Shown: in pieces, positions 8,160-18,800 of the stretch | Layout of the letters: each line of letters begins with the position of its first letter | Numbering within the stretch: the stretch's first letter is position 1 | NCBI GenBank assembly: GCA_944321705.1 | Contig: CALUMG010000002.1 | Span: forward strand, 62,001 to 126,000 | Length of the DNA stretch: 64,000 bases | Direction: 5' to 3' | Source of the DNA: an uncultured Muribaculaceae bacterium | GTDB lineage: Bacteria; Bacteroidota; Bacteroidia; Bacteroidales; Muribaculaceae | Notes under the pieces: generated by a model | Told to the model about the DNA's origin: nothing | The model's input: only the letters and a program-made list of their open reading frames with translations | The model's database searches: none | Made by a program: the position numbers and the translations under genes

Positions 8160-9284
8160 ATGAGATTCAACGACATCATAGGGAATGAACCAGCAAAGCA
8201 GCAATTGAAACGCATGATAGATGCCGATAAGATTCCACATGCTTTGCTGCTCACAGGTCCGCAAGGTATAGGCAAACTGGCACTCGCAAGAGCTGCAGCC
8301 CAATATATCCACTGCGAGCACAAAGTTAACGGTGACTCTTGCGGTAAATGCCCGTCATGTCTACAGCACCAGAGCTTCAACCACGCCGACATGTTCTTTT
8401 CATTTCCTGTGATAAAAGGACGCAGCAACAGCAAGCCTACTTCCGACGACTATATAGAAGAATGGAAACATTTTCTCTCGGCCGACCCTGTCGAAAATTA
8501 CGAACATTGGCTTAAAGAGCTGAACAATGAAAATGCCCAGCCGCAACTTTACGCAAGCGAAAGCACAAATATCATCACAAAAATGAGTTATGCTTCATAC
8601 TCGGCAAAATACAAGATCCTAATATTGTGGCTGCCCGAGAAAATGAATGAAGAATGTGCCAATAAATTGCTTAAAATAATCGAAGAGCCTTTTCCCGACA
8701 CCATTTTCATCATGGTGAGCGACAACCCTAAGGAAATACTGCCTACAATATACTCAAGGCTGCAACGAATAGAGATGAAGAAACTCTCCACCGACGAAGT
8801 CGCTACCTACCTTCGCGGCAAATACAACATGACACAACAAGACGCATTGGCCGTGGCTGCACCTGCCGACGGAAACATTATAACCGCTGAAGAAAACATG
8901 GCCCTTGACAGCGAAAACAAGGAATTTTTTCAGATGTTCGTTTCCTTGATGCGACTGGCTTATTCACGCGACCTTAAATCATTGAAATCTTGGTCGGAGA
9001 ACGTAAACAATTTCAAGCGGGAAAAGACTAAACGTTTCTTAGCCTACACTGCGCGAATGATTAGAGAAAATTACATCTACAATTTTCACAATAGCGGTCT
9101 TAATTATCTTAATAAAGCTGAAGAGCAATTCAGCACTAAATTTGCACCGTTCATAAACGATGCCAATGCCGAACGCATGTTGTACGAGATTGAAAGTGCG
9201 GCAAGAGACATTCAAGGCAACGGAAATGGCAAAATCATACTGTTTGACTTCGCAATAAAAATGACAATATTGATAAAAAGGTGA
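8160..9284 (+). CDS. holB: DNA polymerase III delta-prime subunit (clamp loader)
   Basis: A 374-residue AAA+ clamp-loader subunit. The P-loop region reads TGPQGIGKLALARA, with leucine in place of the usual Ser/Thr after the lysine, in line with delta-prime being a non-hydrolysing stator. Four cysteines in CEHKVNGDSCGKCPSC (about residues 58-73) form the usual zinc module. LLKIIEEP and the later ILPTIYSRLQRI segment match sensor I / SRC-type clamp-loader motifs. The C-terminal collar domain follows. It overlaps or nearly touches the downstream nuclease gene. Confidence 0.85.
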   Translation: MRFNDIIGNEPAKQQLKRMIDADKIPHALLLTGPQGIGKLALARAAAQYIHCEHKVNGDSCGKCPSCLQHQSFNHADMFFSFPVIKGRSNSKPTSDDYIEEWKHFLSADPVENYEHWLKELNNENAQPQLYASESTNIITKMSYASYSAKYKILILWLPEKMNEECANKLLKIIEEPFPDTIFIMVSDNPKEILPTIYSRLQRIEMKKLSTDEVATYLRGKYNMTQQDALAVAAPADGNIITAEENMALDSENKEFFQMFVSLMRLAYSRDLKSLKSWSENVNNFKREKTKRFLAYTARMIRENYIYNFHNSGLNYLNKAEEQFSTKFAPFINDANAERMLYEIESAARDIQGNGNGKIILFDFAIKMTILIKR

Positions 9285-9289
9285 CAAAA

Positions 9290-12235
9290 ATGCCCCGACA
9301 CAATCAAGCCACCCCATTCTTGAAACTTGTGGCCAAAGCTTTCCACGAGAACAAGCGCAATGAGCTTCGCGACATCTGCTTCATATTTCCAAACAGGCGC
9401 AGCGGTGTTTTCTTCACAAAGGAACTTATGGAATTATCGCAAGGCAAACCATTAATCATGCCCGAGATAACATCCATCTCCCAATTTGTATGCGACATTA
9501 CAAGCAGTGTCGAAATAACAAAAATCGAAGCATTGCTGGTATTATATAAGGAATACGCTCGATTAATGGGTGAAAATGCAGAAGACTTTGACAAATTTGC
9601 TTATTGGGGCGATACCTTACTTAATGACTTCAATGATGTCGACAAGTATCTCGTTGAGCCGCAACAAGTATTCTGCAATGTAAAGGATCTCAAAGACCTT
9701 CAAGCAAATTACCTCACGCAAGAACAACTCGACACTATCGAAAGATATTTTGGCAAAACGAATGTGCATCGTTTCCAAAATACAGAAGATTTTTGGGCAA
9801 ACATGCAAAAAGGCTCTTCTGGAGTCAAGAAATTCTTGAGCCTTTGGGAAATATTACATGATTTATATAAAGCATTCAACGAAGCAGTAGCAAAAACCGG
9901 ACTTTCATATTCAGGCAAAATCTATAAAAATGCCGTCAATGTCATACGCAACATGTCCACAGCAGACTTCAGACACAACTGCTATGTGTTCGTCGGGTTC
10001 AATGTATTGTCAACTTCCGAACTAAAGATTTTTGAATTGCTTGGACAGAAAGGTATCGCCGACTATTATTGGGACTATAACTCACCTGCATTGACCGACA
10101 GGCGCAACAAGGCATCTTGGTTCGTTGGCCGCAATGTGGACATGTTCAAATCCCGGCTCGACTTAAAGGAAGAGACGATAACGACTTTCCCCGAAATTCA
10201 TGCAACCGGCATACCTTCAAACATCGGGCAGGCCAAGCACACTCGCGACATCTTAGACCGGCTGATTGCCGACGGCAGCATCCACGACCCGAAAAATGCC
10301 ACCGACACCGCAATAGTTCTCCCCGAAGAAAACATGCTCACCCCTTTGCTTGATTCCATAAACAGCAAAATAACCAATGTAAACATAACAATGGGGTACC
10401 CGCTTCGCAATTCCAGCATAGCCATCTTGGTGGCGCAAATAGCTAAATTGCACAAGCAAGCACGAAAAGAAAATGGTGAATTTTGTTATTTCCACGAGGA
10501 CATTCGTGAAATTACATCCCATCCTTACATCAAACTCATTGCTCCCGATGAAGTGTCATGCCTCATCTCCCATATAACAAAATATAACCTGTTTTATGTG
10601 AATGTGACAACTATCAATGAAATAGCTCCATCGCTAAGTTACATCTTCGAGCCTGTCTTGAACACATCCGATTCTCATGAGCTTATAAAATATGTAAAAC
10701 GCATCATCAACTTTGCCGAAAAATACCTACTTGCTTCCCAAGTCATATCTGATAATTCAATCGACATGGGATTCATAACGGCATATGTCGACAAACTGAA
10801 CCAACTTGCCTCAATTATCGGCAATTACGACATTCCCATGAATGGCAATACGTTCTTCTATTTGGTTGACAGAATTCTCTCATCGGCCACCGTGGCTCTT
10901 GAAGGAGAGCCTCTCAATGGACTGCAAATAATGGGCATACTCGAAACAAGATGCCTTGACTTTGACAATCTGATAATCATGTCCATGAACGAACGAATAT
11001 TTCCACGCAAGCATTATTCCAAATCGTTTATACCCCACAACCTGCGCAGAGGTTATGGAATGGCCACGATAGAATTTCAAGAATGCATGTATTCCTACTA
11101 TTTTTACAGGATGATAAGCCGCGCAAAAAAAGTATTCTTGCTATTCGATTCAAGGACGCAAGCAATCGGTTCGGGAGAACCGTCACGCTTTGTTTATCAA
11201 TTACAAATGTTATATCCGCAATCACACATAATACTCACTCATGCAGGCTTTAACGTATATGCTCCCGATGAGATAAGCCTCTCCATTCCCAAGAATGCCC
11301 GGATAATGAAAATTTTACAAAGATACCAAACCGACGGAAGCAACGAGTACCTGTCGGCAAGTGCCATAAATCATTATATAAATTGCCCGGTAGCATTCTA
11401 CTTTGAAAAAGTAGAAAAATTAAACATCGACGACGACATGACCGAATTCATGGATTCAAGCACTCTTGGAACCATAATCCATGCCGTTTTACAGCAACTA
11501 TACAGCAAAGCCGGTAAAAAACAAAACAACGGTATATATATAGATGCCGCAATAATCGAAACCATACTCAAACATCCCGACGACATCATGAAGTTAATAA
11601 ACTTCACGATAAATCGGGAATATCTCAACCGTGAAGACGGATGTACCGAGGTACTGTCAGGAGAAACATATCTCATAGGCAGTGCAATTTTTTTGCTGAT
11701 AAAAAGAGTCTTAAACTACGAGAAAGAACAACCATTCACCCTCCTGCAATGTGAAAAGGCAGAAAAACTGCATTGGAAATTTCCCGATGGATTCTCCATA
11801 AACTTCAAGCAATACATTGACCGCGTGGACTGCATCAAAGACTTTGACGGCCGACAAGTGACACGTATAATCGACTATAAGACCGGTGGAGACAAAACTA
11901 CTACCAAAGCAATAAGCCAAATGTTTAATGACAAGTCGTCGGACAGGCGCAAAGCCATGCTGCAACTCATGTTGTATTGCAACGCATACGCCATCTTGCA
12001 CAATACGGGAGACACTCCAATACAACCAATAATATACACCATAAAAAACATCGGAAATTCAGGATTCTCTATAAACAGCAGGCAGATAACTGATTTCCAT
12101 GAAATAAACGATGAATTCATGGAACAATTCGAACAAATTGTCAGAGAAATATTCGATCCCGACATTCCATTTAGACAAACACGCAACGAGCGTAATTGCC
12201 AATATTGCAAATTCATAGACTTTTGCAGAAAGTGA
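9290..12235 (+). CDS. AddB-like helicase/PD-(D/E)XK nuclease subunit
   Basis: A 981-residue protein starting from the ATG at 9290; a GTG at 9281 overlapping the holB stop would add three residues and cannot be excluded. The N-terminal half has the degenerate UvrD/AddB-type fold (IFPNRRSGVFFTKEL in place of a Walker A motif), with VFVGFNVL and LGQKG segments typical of Bacteroidota AddB-like proteins. The C-terminal nuclease domain (from about 690) starts LSASAINHYINCPVAFYF and contains the catalytic D and YK of IIDYKTG. The final CQYCKFIDFC and the earlier cysteine in INCP match the four-cysteine iron-sulfur arrangement of AddB. It probably acts in double-strand-break end processing. Its AddA helicase partner is not in the window. 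Confidence 0.75.
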   Translation: MPRHNQATPFLKLVAKAFHENKRNELRDICFIFPNRRSGVFFTKELMELSQGKPLIMPEITSISQFVCDITSSVEITKIEALLVLYKEYARLMGENAEDFDKFAYWGDTLLNDFNDVDKYLVEPQQVFCNVKDLKDLQANYLTQEQLDTIERYFGKTNVHRFQNTEDFWANMQKGSSGVKKFLSLWEILHDLYKAFNEAVAKTGLSYSGKIYKNAVNVIRNMSTADFRHNCYVFVGFNVLSTSELKIFELLGQKGIADYYWDYNSPALTDRRNKASWFVGRNVDMFKSRLDLKEETITTFPEIHATGIPSNIGQAKHTRDILDRLIADGSIHDPKNATDTAIVLPEENMLTPLLDSINSKITNVNITMGYPLRNSSIAILVAQIAKLHKQARKENGEFCYFHEDIREITSHPYIKLIAPDEVSCLISHITKYNLFYVNVTTINEIAPSLSYIFEPVLNTSDSHELIKYVKRIINFAEKYLLASQVISDNSIDMGFITAYVDKLNQLASIIGNYDIPMNGNTFFYLVDRILSSATVALEGEPLNGLQIMGILETRCLDFDNLIIMSMNERIFPRKHYSKSFIPHNLRRGYGMATIEFQECMYSYYFYRMISRAKKVFLLFDSRTQAIGSGEPSRFVYQLQMLYPQSHIILTHAGFNVYAPDEISLSIPKNARIMKILQRYQTDGSNEYLSASAINHYINCPVAFYFEKVEKLNIDDDMTEFMDSSTLGTIIHAVLQQLYSKAGKKQNNGIYIDAAIIETILKHPDDIMKLINFTINREYLNREDGCTEVLSGETYLIGSAIFLLIKRVLNYEKEQPFTLLQCEKAEKLHWKFPDGFSINFKQYIDRVDCIKDFDGRQVTRIIDYKTGGDKTTTKAISQMFNDKSSDRRKAMLQLMLYCNAYAILHNTGDTPIQPIIYTIKNIGNSGFSINSRQITDFHEINDEFMEQFEQIVREIFDPDIPFRQTRNERNCQYCKFIDFCRK

Positions 12236-12246
12236 CCGCTTGACAG

Positions 12247-12276
12247 TTGGAATATCAATTATTTTCACTATCTTTG
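12247..12276 (+). promoter_or_regulatory. rplY promoter
   Basis: TTG (12247-12249), 19 bases, TATCTTTG (12269-12276): an exact match in sequence and spacing to the Bacteroides -33/-7 consensus. The leader to the rplY ATG is about 70 bases. Confidence 0.75.
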
Positions 12277-12354
12277 CACCGCTTTTTTATGATTCCGTGT
12301 GATGGGAAATTGAGAAGCAACAAACTTAATTTTTAGTAACACAATTTATTTACA

Positions 12355-13005
12355 ATGAAGACATTCAAACTTAATGCAGAACCAAGAATCGATCTTGGAA
12401 AGAAAGCAAGCAAGGCCATTCGCAAAGAGGCTAAAATTCCTGCTGTCCTCAATGGCGGCGAAGTTGTAAACCTTCCTTACGAAGGTAAATTGGAACCGGG
12501 ACAAAAAATAGTAGAAATTGCCAACAACCGTGGCATTATCACTACCGACCTTATAGTAACAGAAGAAGATGTAAGGAAATTGATTTATACTCCCGACATC
12601 TACGCAATTGAACTCACTTTCAACGGCAAGACAATCAATGCAGTCCTCAAAGACTTGCAAACACATCCTGTTACCGACAAAGTTATCCACATCGACTTCC
12701 TCGAAGTAAATGACAAGAAACCAGTTGTAATGAATGTTCCTGTTAAGCTCGAAGGTCACGCTGAAGGTGTTAAAGCCGGTGGTAAATTGACTTTGTCAAT
12801 GAAGAAATTGAAAGTAAAAGCTATCTTTACTTCAATTCCTGAACGTGTAGTAGTAAATGTTGACAACATCAAGTTGGGTCAATCTCTCAAAGTTGGTGAA
12901 TTGCACTACCCTGACTTTGAAATCGTCAACGCTAAGCAAGCCGTTGTATGCGCAGTTCAATTGACTCGTGCAGCTCGTGGAGCTCAAGCAAATGCCAACA
13001 ACTAA
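12355..13005 (+). CDS. rplY: 50S ribosomal protein L25 (Ctc/TL5 form)
   Basis: A 216-residue two-domain L25, longer than the 94-residue E. coli protein. The N-terminal 5S-rRNA-binding domain (residues 1 to about 95) holds GKKASKAIRKEAKIPAVLNGG and is followed by the Ctc C-terminal beta domain, with PVKLEGHAEGVKAGGKLT and the closing LHYPDFEIVNAKQAVVCAV. It binds 5S rRNA on the large subunit. pth follows after 35 bases and the S4-domain gene after that, the conserved Bacteroidales order; all three probably share the promoter at 12247-12276. Confidence 0.92.
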   Translation: MKTFKLNAEPRIDLGKKASKAIRKEAKIPAVLNGGEVVNLPYEGKLEPGQKIVEIANNRGIITTDLIVTEEDVRKLIYTPDIYAIELTFNGKTINAVLKDLQTHPVTDKVIHIDFLEVNDKKPVVMNVPVKLEGHAEGVKAGGKLTLSMKKLKVKAIFTSIPERVVVNVDNIKLGQSLKVGELHYPDFEIVNAKQAVVCAVQLTRAARGAQANANN

Positions 13006-13040
13006 TAAGTGAGCACTACGAAAAAACATTTGCTTAAACA

Positions 13041-13604
13041 ATGAAATATCTGATTGTAGGACTGGGAAATATCGGAAGCGAATACGAGAATACACGTCAC
13101 AACATAGGATTTAGTATATTGGATGCCTTTGCAAAGGCATCCAATATTACTTTTAGTACTCAACGATATGGAGACGTTGCTTCTTTGAGAGTAAAAAACC
13201 AAAATCTCATCCTACTCAAGCCATCTACCTACATGAACTTGAGTGGCGAAGCTGTGAGATATTGGAAAAACAAAGAAAACATCCCACTTGAAAACATACT
13301 CGTCATAGTCGACGACCTGTCTCTCCCATTCGGTGCAATACGCTTAAAAGGCAAAGGCAGCGACGGGGGACACAACGGATTGAAGAACATTGCATTGATG
13401 CTGCAAACCGAAGCCTACGCAAGATTACGGTTTGGCATAGGCAACGACTTCCCTCATGGTGCTCAAGTGGAATATGTGTTAGGACACCTTTCTGTCGAAG
13501 AGCAAAACATATTAAACGAGCGGTCACAAGTTGCGATAGATGCCATAAAAAGCTTCTGCCTCTCAGGTTTAAGTTTCACCATGACTCATTTCAACAACAA
13601 ATAA
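13041..13604 (+). CDS. pth: Peptidyl-tRNA hydrolase
   Basis: A 187-residue Pth that releases tRNA from peptidyl-tRNA dropped by ribosomes. It has the N-terminal [17 protein letters not shown] with the catalytic H20, [21 protein letters not shown] with the catalytic-site aspartate, and [12 protein letters not shown]. The sequence is full length and intact. The coding region contains a 32-bp perfect palindrome (13116-13147), an odd feature for a coding sequence; it is listed separately. Confidence 0.95.
   Translation: MKYLIVGLGNIGSEYENTRHNIGFSILDAFAKASNITFSTQRYGDVASLRVKNQNLILLKPSTYMNLSGEAVRYWKNKENIPLENILVIVDDLSLPFGAIRLKGKGSDGGHNGLKNIALMLQTEAYARLRFGIGNDFPHGAQVEYVLGHLSVEEQNILNERSQVAIDAIKSFCLSGLSFTMTHFNNK
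13116..13147. repeat. 32-bp perfect palindrome inside pth
   Basis: The two 16-base halves are exact reverse complements with no loop, centred on TTTGCAAA (centre between 13131 and 13132). It encodes [11 protein letters not shown] of Pth. A palindrome this long is not expected by chance in a 64-kb window. Confidence 0.9.
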
Positions 13605-13615
13605 CACATTAATAT

Positions 13616-14059
13616 ATGCTACAGGAGGAACGAATCGACAAATGGTTGTGGGCCACAAGAATATTCAAGACTCGCAGCATGGCAACTGATGCTTGCAAAA
13701 AAGGCCGTGTCATGGTAGATGGCGTGTGCATAAAGCCTTCGCGCAACATAAAAATAGGCGACACTATTTCGGTAAGAAAACCTCCTGTCACCTATACGTT
13801 TGAAGTCACAGGTCTGACCGAAGCAAGAATCGGTGCAAAACTTGTGCCTCAATACCTCATAAACAAAACCACGAAAGACCAATACGAACTGCTCGACATG
13901 GTAAAAATAAGCGGATTTGTCAATCGCCAAAAAGGTCTGGGCAGGCCGACAAAAAAAGAAGGACGCGAATTGGCTCACTTTACCGAGGAAATGTCATTTA
14001 CCGATTTTGATTGGGATTTTGACGATGACTATGAAGACGAAGATGATGAGACCAAATAA
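13616..14059 (+). CDS. S4-domain RNA-binding protein, HslR (Hsp15) family
   Basis: 147 residues. An N-terminal S4 domain (about 3-65: ERIDKWLWATRIFKTRSMATDAC, then GRVMVDG and KIGDTI) is followed by a short beta/basic segment (QKGLGRPTKKEGREL) and a strongly acidic tail (FDWDFDDDYEDEDDE, about 128-145). E. coli Hsp15 rescues stalled 50S subunits carrying peptidyl-tRNA, so its place 11 bases after pth, which acts on the same kind of substrate, makes sense. The acidic tail is an addition relative to the E. coli protein. Confidence 0.85.
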   Translation: MLQEERIDKWLWATRIFKTRSMATDACKKGRVMVDGVCIKPSRNIKIGDTISVRKPPVTYTFEVTGLTEARIGAKLVPQYLINKTTKDQYELLDMVKISGFVNRQKGLGRPTKKEGRELAHFTEEMSFTDFDWDFDDDYEDEDDETK

Positions 14060-14121
14060 TCTGCTTTCTCCGCAAAACAAATAATTATTACCGTTTAAAT
14101 ACTAAAATTTCAAAAAACACA

Positions 14122-14161
14122 CATTTTGCAACCAAAATGCATTTGCTACTGTTTACCTTTG
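14122..14161 (+). promoter_or_regulatory. Promoter and inverted repeat of the metal-efflux operon
   Basis: CATTTTG (14122-14128) and CAAAATG (14133-14139) form an inverted repeat with a 4-base gap, directly upstream of an exact -7 box TACCTTTG (14154-14161). The left arm holds TTTG (14125-14128) that could serve as -33, though its 25-base spacing is long. The next ATG starts 8 bases after the -7 box, so the transcript may be nearly leaderless. Confidence 0.5.
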
Positions 14162-14168
14162 CATTCGG

Positions 14169-14603
14169 ATGGACAAAATCACTAACATAGCAATTTCAAT
14201 TCTGGTTGCAGCGGCCGTAATGTTAAGTTCGGTCGTGCAATTCCACCACCACTCATCAAGTGGAGAAATTCATGTCTATGATTTATTGATAGATTTGAAA
14301 GCCCCGGTGGCGCATGGCAGTGCTTTGCCACATATTGACAACGATTGTTGCAACGGAACAAGCAATAAATCTACCGAAAAAAAAGATTGCTCCCTGAAAT
14401 TGAGCATTTCAAAACTTTCTACCGAAAAAAACAACATATTACCTTTAATTACCTGGCTCGCCATCCTCACGAGCAGTTTTATTGACATTTCTCCAATTCA
14501 TATATTAAAAAATACCGACACCAAATACTGGTACTTAAATCTCATTTCCGGTCTGTTCAAGCCCGGCATCATCGGACTGCGCTCGCCACCTCAATTTTAT
14601 TGA
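14169..14603 (+). CDS. Small His-rich membrane/secreted protein heading the metal-efflux operon
   Basis: 144 residues with an N-terminal hydrophobic segment (about 5-22; signal peptide or membrane anchor) followed at once by FHHHSSSGEIH. Potential metal ligands continue with HGSALPHIDNDCC (a Cys pair) and a further cysteine in KKDCSLK. A second hydrophobic stretch (about 92-106, LPLITWLAILTSSFIDI) follows. I do not recognise a named family with certainty. Its place 70 bases before the adaptor and pump genes and its His/Cys content suggest periplasmic metal capture or hand-over. The start is fixed by the hydrophobic segment: beginning at the next Met (residue 18) would remove it. Confidence 0.6.
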   Translation: MDKITNIAISILVAAAVMLSSVVQFHHHSSSGEIHVYDLLIDLKAPVAHGSALPHIDNDCCNGTSNKSTEKKDCSLKLSISKLSTEKNNILPLITWLAILTSSFIDISPIHILKNTDTKYWYLNLISGLFKPGIIGLRSPPQFY

Positions 14604-14672
14604 GGCCCTAATTAGAATCGGCCATCCCAAGCGATTCCGTAATTAAATTTAAACCCATAAAAACAGTATTTT

Positions 14673-15821
14673 ATGAAAATACTTACATATTTATTACCTA
14701 TATTCTTTATAGGTGCGTTGGCTTCATGTTCCAACAACAATGAAAACCATAATCATGAAGCCGCTGAAGAAACATCCGATGCACACAACCATGACAACAA
14801 TGGGAAAGAAGCCCATCAATCGGACGAGATAGTTTTCCATCCCGAAAAAGCAGAACGATTCGGTATAAAAACAACAACGCTGCAATTGACCGACTTCAAT
14901 GAAATAATCAAAGTTTCGGGACAAATCGAGCCGGCAAAAGGTGATGATTACATAATCTCGGCCACTAAACCAGGTATAATCCGACTCAAAAACGGGCTCA
15001 ATGAAGGTTCTACTGTAGCAAAAGGCGAAACCATAGGCACGATTTCGGCAAACGAACTCGGAGGTGATGAAACCGAACGTGCAAAAATCGCATTTGAAAC
15101 AGCCAAGAGGGAATATGAACGCCTTCTCCCTCTTTATAAGGAAAAGATAGTTTCCGAACGCGACTTTAACATAGCAAAAGAGAATTATGAGCAAGCAAAA
15201 AATGCTTTTAACCCGACCAATGTCACTCCATCGTCATCAATACATGGCGTAGTGACAAAACTATTTGTTAAAGATGGCGAATATGTTGAAACCGGAATGC
15301 CAATTGCATACATTTCTCAAAATGCAAATCTTGTGCTGCGTGCCGACATGCCCCAAAAATATGCAAATGCACTTCCATTCATTCATTCGGCCAATTTCAA
15401 GCCATCCTATTCCGATTCGACTGTAACACTATCATCGGTAAACGGAAAATTGATTTCATCTAATGTTCCTTCGGCGACACTGGTCCCCGGATACATTCCT
15501 GTGTATTTCCAATTCCGTAACTCAGGGAACTTCATAGCCAATTCCTACGCCGAAGTTTATCTCATAGGTTCAACCAAGCACAACGTGTTGACTGTCCCAT
15601 TGGAAGCATTGACCGAAGAGCAAGGTGAATATTTCGTATATGAAAAAGTAGATGCAGAGTGCTACAAAAAGCATTTGGTCGCAGCAGGTTTTAATGACGG
15701 GAAAAACGTCGAAATCCTATCTGGGTTAAAACCGGGAATGGAAATTGTCACTCAAGGTGCCGTAATTATAAAAATGGCTGCCAACACCGGAGCCGTTCCG
15801 GGACATACGCACCAGCATTGA
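14673..15821 (+). CDS. RND efflux periplasmic adaptor (membrane fusion lipoprotein), heavy-metal type
   Basis: 382 residues. A lipoprotein signal ends at C19 (ALASC), so the protein is probably anchored in a membrane. The segment after it is rich in metal ligands (several HNH and NHDN clusters, residues 25-50), and the C-terminus ends GHTHQH, features of CusB/CzcB-type adaptors. A barrel-sandwich/lipoyl half (ATKPGIIRLKNG, about 100), a short hairpin (residues 130-175) and beta-barrel domains follow. It should bridge the inner-membrane RND pump encoded next to the TolC-like channel encoded after it. Confidence 0.85.
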   Translation: MKILTYLLPIFFIGALASCSNNNENHNHEAAEETSDAHNHDNNGKEAHQSDEIVFHPEKAERFGIKTTTLQLTDFNEIIKVSGQIEPAKGDDYIISATKPGIIRLKNGLNEGSTVAKGETIGTISANELGGDETERAKIAFETAKREYERLLPLYKEKIVSERDFNIAKENYEQAKNAFNPTNVTPSSSIHGVVTKLFVKDGEYVETGMPIAYISQNANLVLRADMPQKYANALPFIHSANFKPSYSDSTVTLSSVNGKLISSNVPSATLVPGYIPVYFQFRNSGNFIANSYAEVYLIGSTKHNVLTVPLEALTEEQGEYFVYEKVDAECYKKHLVAAGFNDGKNVEILSGLKPGMEIVTQGAVIIKMAANTGAVPGHTHQH

Positions 15822-15858
15822 CATTCTGAATTTCAAACGATTTAAACCTGTATAAAAA

Positions 15859-18800
15859 ATGCTTAACAAAATAATACACTTCTCGCTTGGCAACAGAATT
15901 CTCGTTCTGATTGTCACATGCTTTTTGCTCATTTTGGGAATTTATGTAACTGTCAATTCCGAGATAGACGTATTCCCCGACTTGAATGCCCCGACGGTCG
16001 TCGTAATGACCGAAGCTCCGGGATATGCCCCCGAGGAAGTGGAAAAAATCGTCACGTTTCCAATCGAAACTGTCATGAACGGTGCCACGAATGTGCGTCG
16101 TGTACGTTCGTCTTCGGCAACGGGATTTTCAACCGTGTCGGTAGAATTTGACTGGGGAACTGATATCTACCAAGCTCGGCAAACGGTAATGGAAAAACTC
16201 TCTACCGTAAGCGACCAATTCCCGGCCGGAGTTAAATCTCCTGTACTTGGACCGCAAACGTCGATAATGGGCGAAATTCTTATCATAAGCCTTACATCCG
16301 ACAGCACATCGTTGCTTGACTTGCGCACGATAGCCGACCGCACAATACGTCCTCGCTTGCTCGCCCTTGGAGGCGTATCGGAAGTTCAAGTAATAGGTGG
16401 AGACATCAAGGAATATCAAATTCTGCTCGACCTTGAAAAAATGAGATTCTTCAACGTCTCGATGGATGAAGTTGTACAAGCCACACAAAACATAAACAAC
16501 AATGCCGGTGGTGGAATCCTTTATGAGTATGGTAACGAATACATCATAAAGGGAAACATCAACACTCGCAATCTCGATGATATTGCAAAATCGGTCGTGC
16601 GAAGCGACTCGACAGGAATAATCACCGTCGACGACATTGCAAAGGTGCAGATTGGCGCAGAAACTCCAAAACTCGGTGAAGCGTCAGAAAAAGGGAAACC
16701 GGCAGTATCATTGACAATAACAAAACAGCCGAATTCCGACACCAACGAATTGACCGATAAAATCATTTCATCACTCAATGAAATGAAAAAAAGCTTGCCG
16801 GCCGACCTGCACATCTCCACCGACACTTTCATGCAGAGCCGTTTCATAAACAATTCCATAAACAACATCCAACAATCGCTTGTGGAAGGTTCCATATTCG
16901 TCGTTATAATACTTTTCTTGTTCTTGATGAACACGCGCACTACGGTAATATCACTCGTTGCCTTGCCTCTTTCAGTGCTGATTACAATGATTATCCTGCA
17001 CTATATAGGCTACACGGTGAACACCATGATATTGGGCGGTATCGCCATTGCAATCGGTTCGCTTGTCGATGATGCCATCGTCGACGTGGAAAACGTATTT
17101 CGGCGATTGCGCGAGAACAGGGCCTTACCCGAGAATGAACGTCGCCCTACTATCGAGATTGTAAACGAAGCATCTCGCGAAGTGCGCATGCCTATATTCA
17201 ATTCCTCATTGATAATCATGGCAAGCTTCCTGCCTTTGTTTTTCCTAAGCGGCATGGAGGGACGATTACTGATTCCTCTTGGCGTGGCATTTATCGTCTC
17301 TCTATTGGCATCGACAATCGTTGCCTTGACAGTAACTCCTGTATTATGCAGTTACCTGTTAAAAGCTAAAGATGAAAAGGATGTAAGGGAATCCAAAGTT
17401 GCCGCATTCCTAAAGAAAAACTATCATCACGCACTTGAATGGAGTTTCAAACATAAACGCCCCATCCTATACAGTACAGGCGGATTGTTTATAATTGCAA
17501 TCGGGTTGTTTTTCACACTTGGACGCAGCTTCCTGCCACCGTTCAATGAAGGTGCATTCACAATCAATGTAAGCCTCATGCCGGGTGTCTCTCTTGAAGA
17601 ATCCGACCGAATAGGACGCGAAGCCGAAAGAATTATTTTGAGTGTGCCCGAAATCACCACTGTCTCACGCAAAACCGGTCGAGCCGAATTATCAGAACAT
17701 TCTTTCGGTGTAAATGTATCGGAAATTGAAGCACCTTATGAATTATCCGGCCGTTCAAAAAATGAACTGATTGAAGAATTAAGACATAAATTGGCTGAAA
17801 TTCCGGGAGCCAACATTGAAATAGGACAACCTATATCTCATAGAATAGATGCCATGCTATCTGGCTCGCAAGCACAAATTGCAATAAAACTCTTCGGTGA
17901 TGACTTGAACGAGCTTTACCGGCTTGGAAGCAAAATCAAGCAAAGCATCACCGGCCTGCCGGGGATTGTCGACATCAATCTTGAGCAACAGGTGGGAAGG
18001 CCGCAATTGCACATTACTCCTCGCCGGGAACTGATGGCAAAATATGGCATCACGATGGCGCAATTCGCGCAATTTGTCAACATTACCTTGGCCGGAGAAA
18101 ATGTATCGACTGTATATGACGACGGATTGCCATACAACCTCACTTTACGCATACCCGAAGAGGACAGAAACGGAATTGAAAAAATCAAGAATCTAATGAT
18201 TGACAGCAATGTGGGAAAAATTCCGTTGTCGATGGTTGCCGACGTTCAATCGGTTGAAGGTCCGAGTACCATAAACCGGGAAAATGTCAGCCGAAGAATC
18301 ATCGTGTCGGCCAATGTGCATGAGCGTGACTTGCGCGGTGCAGTCAATGACATCCAAGACAAGATTGATAAAGAAATAAAACTTCCCGAAGGATACTACA
18401 TCGTTTATGGAGGTCAGTTTGAAAGCGAAGCCAAAGCCTCTCAAACACTTGCAATAGCATCAATTGTGGCTCTTATAATTGTGTTCATGCTGCTTTATCA
18501 TGAATTTAAAAACACTTCGCAATCATTGACAGTATTACTCAATCTTCCTCTTGCCATGATAGGCGGAGTATTCATCCTGTTCTTTACTTCAGGGGAATTG
18601 AACATCCCTGCGATAATCGGATTTATTTCACTGCTCGGCATCACCACCCGTAATGGAATGTTGCTCATGTCGCACTACAACCATTTGCGCGATGAGGGAA
18701 TGGGACTCATGGAACGAGTTTACGCCGGCTCGATAGACCGTCTCAACCCTATCATCATGACAGCATTGTCTTCGGCTTTGGCCTTGATTCCTATTGCATT

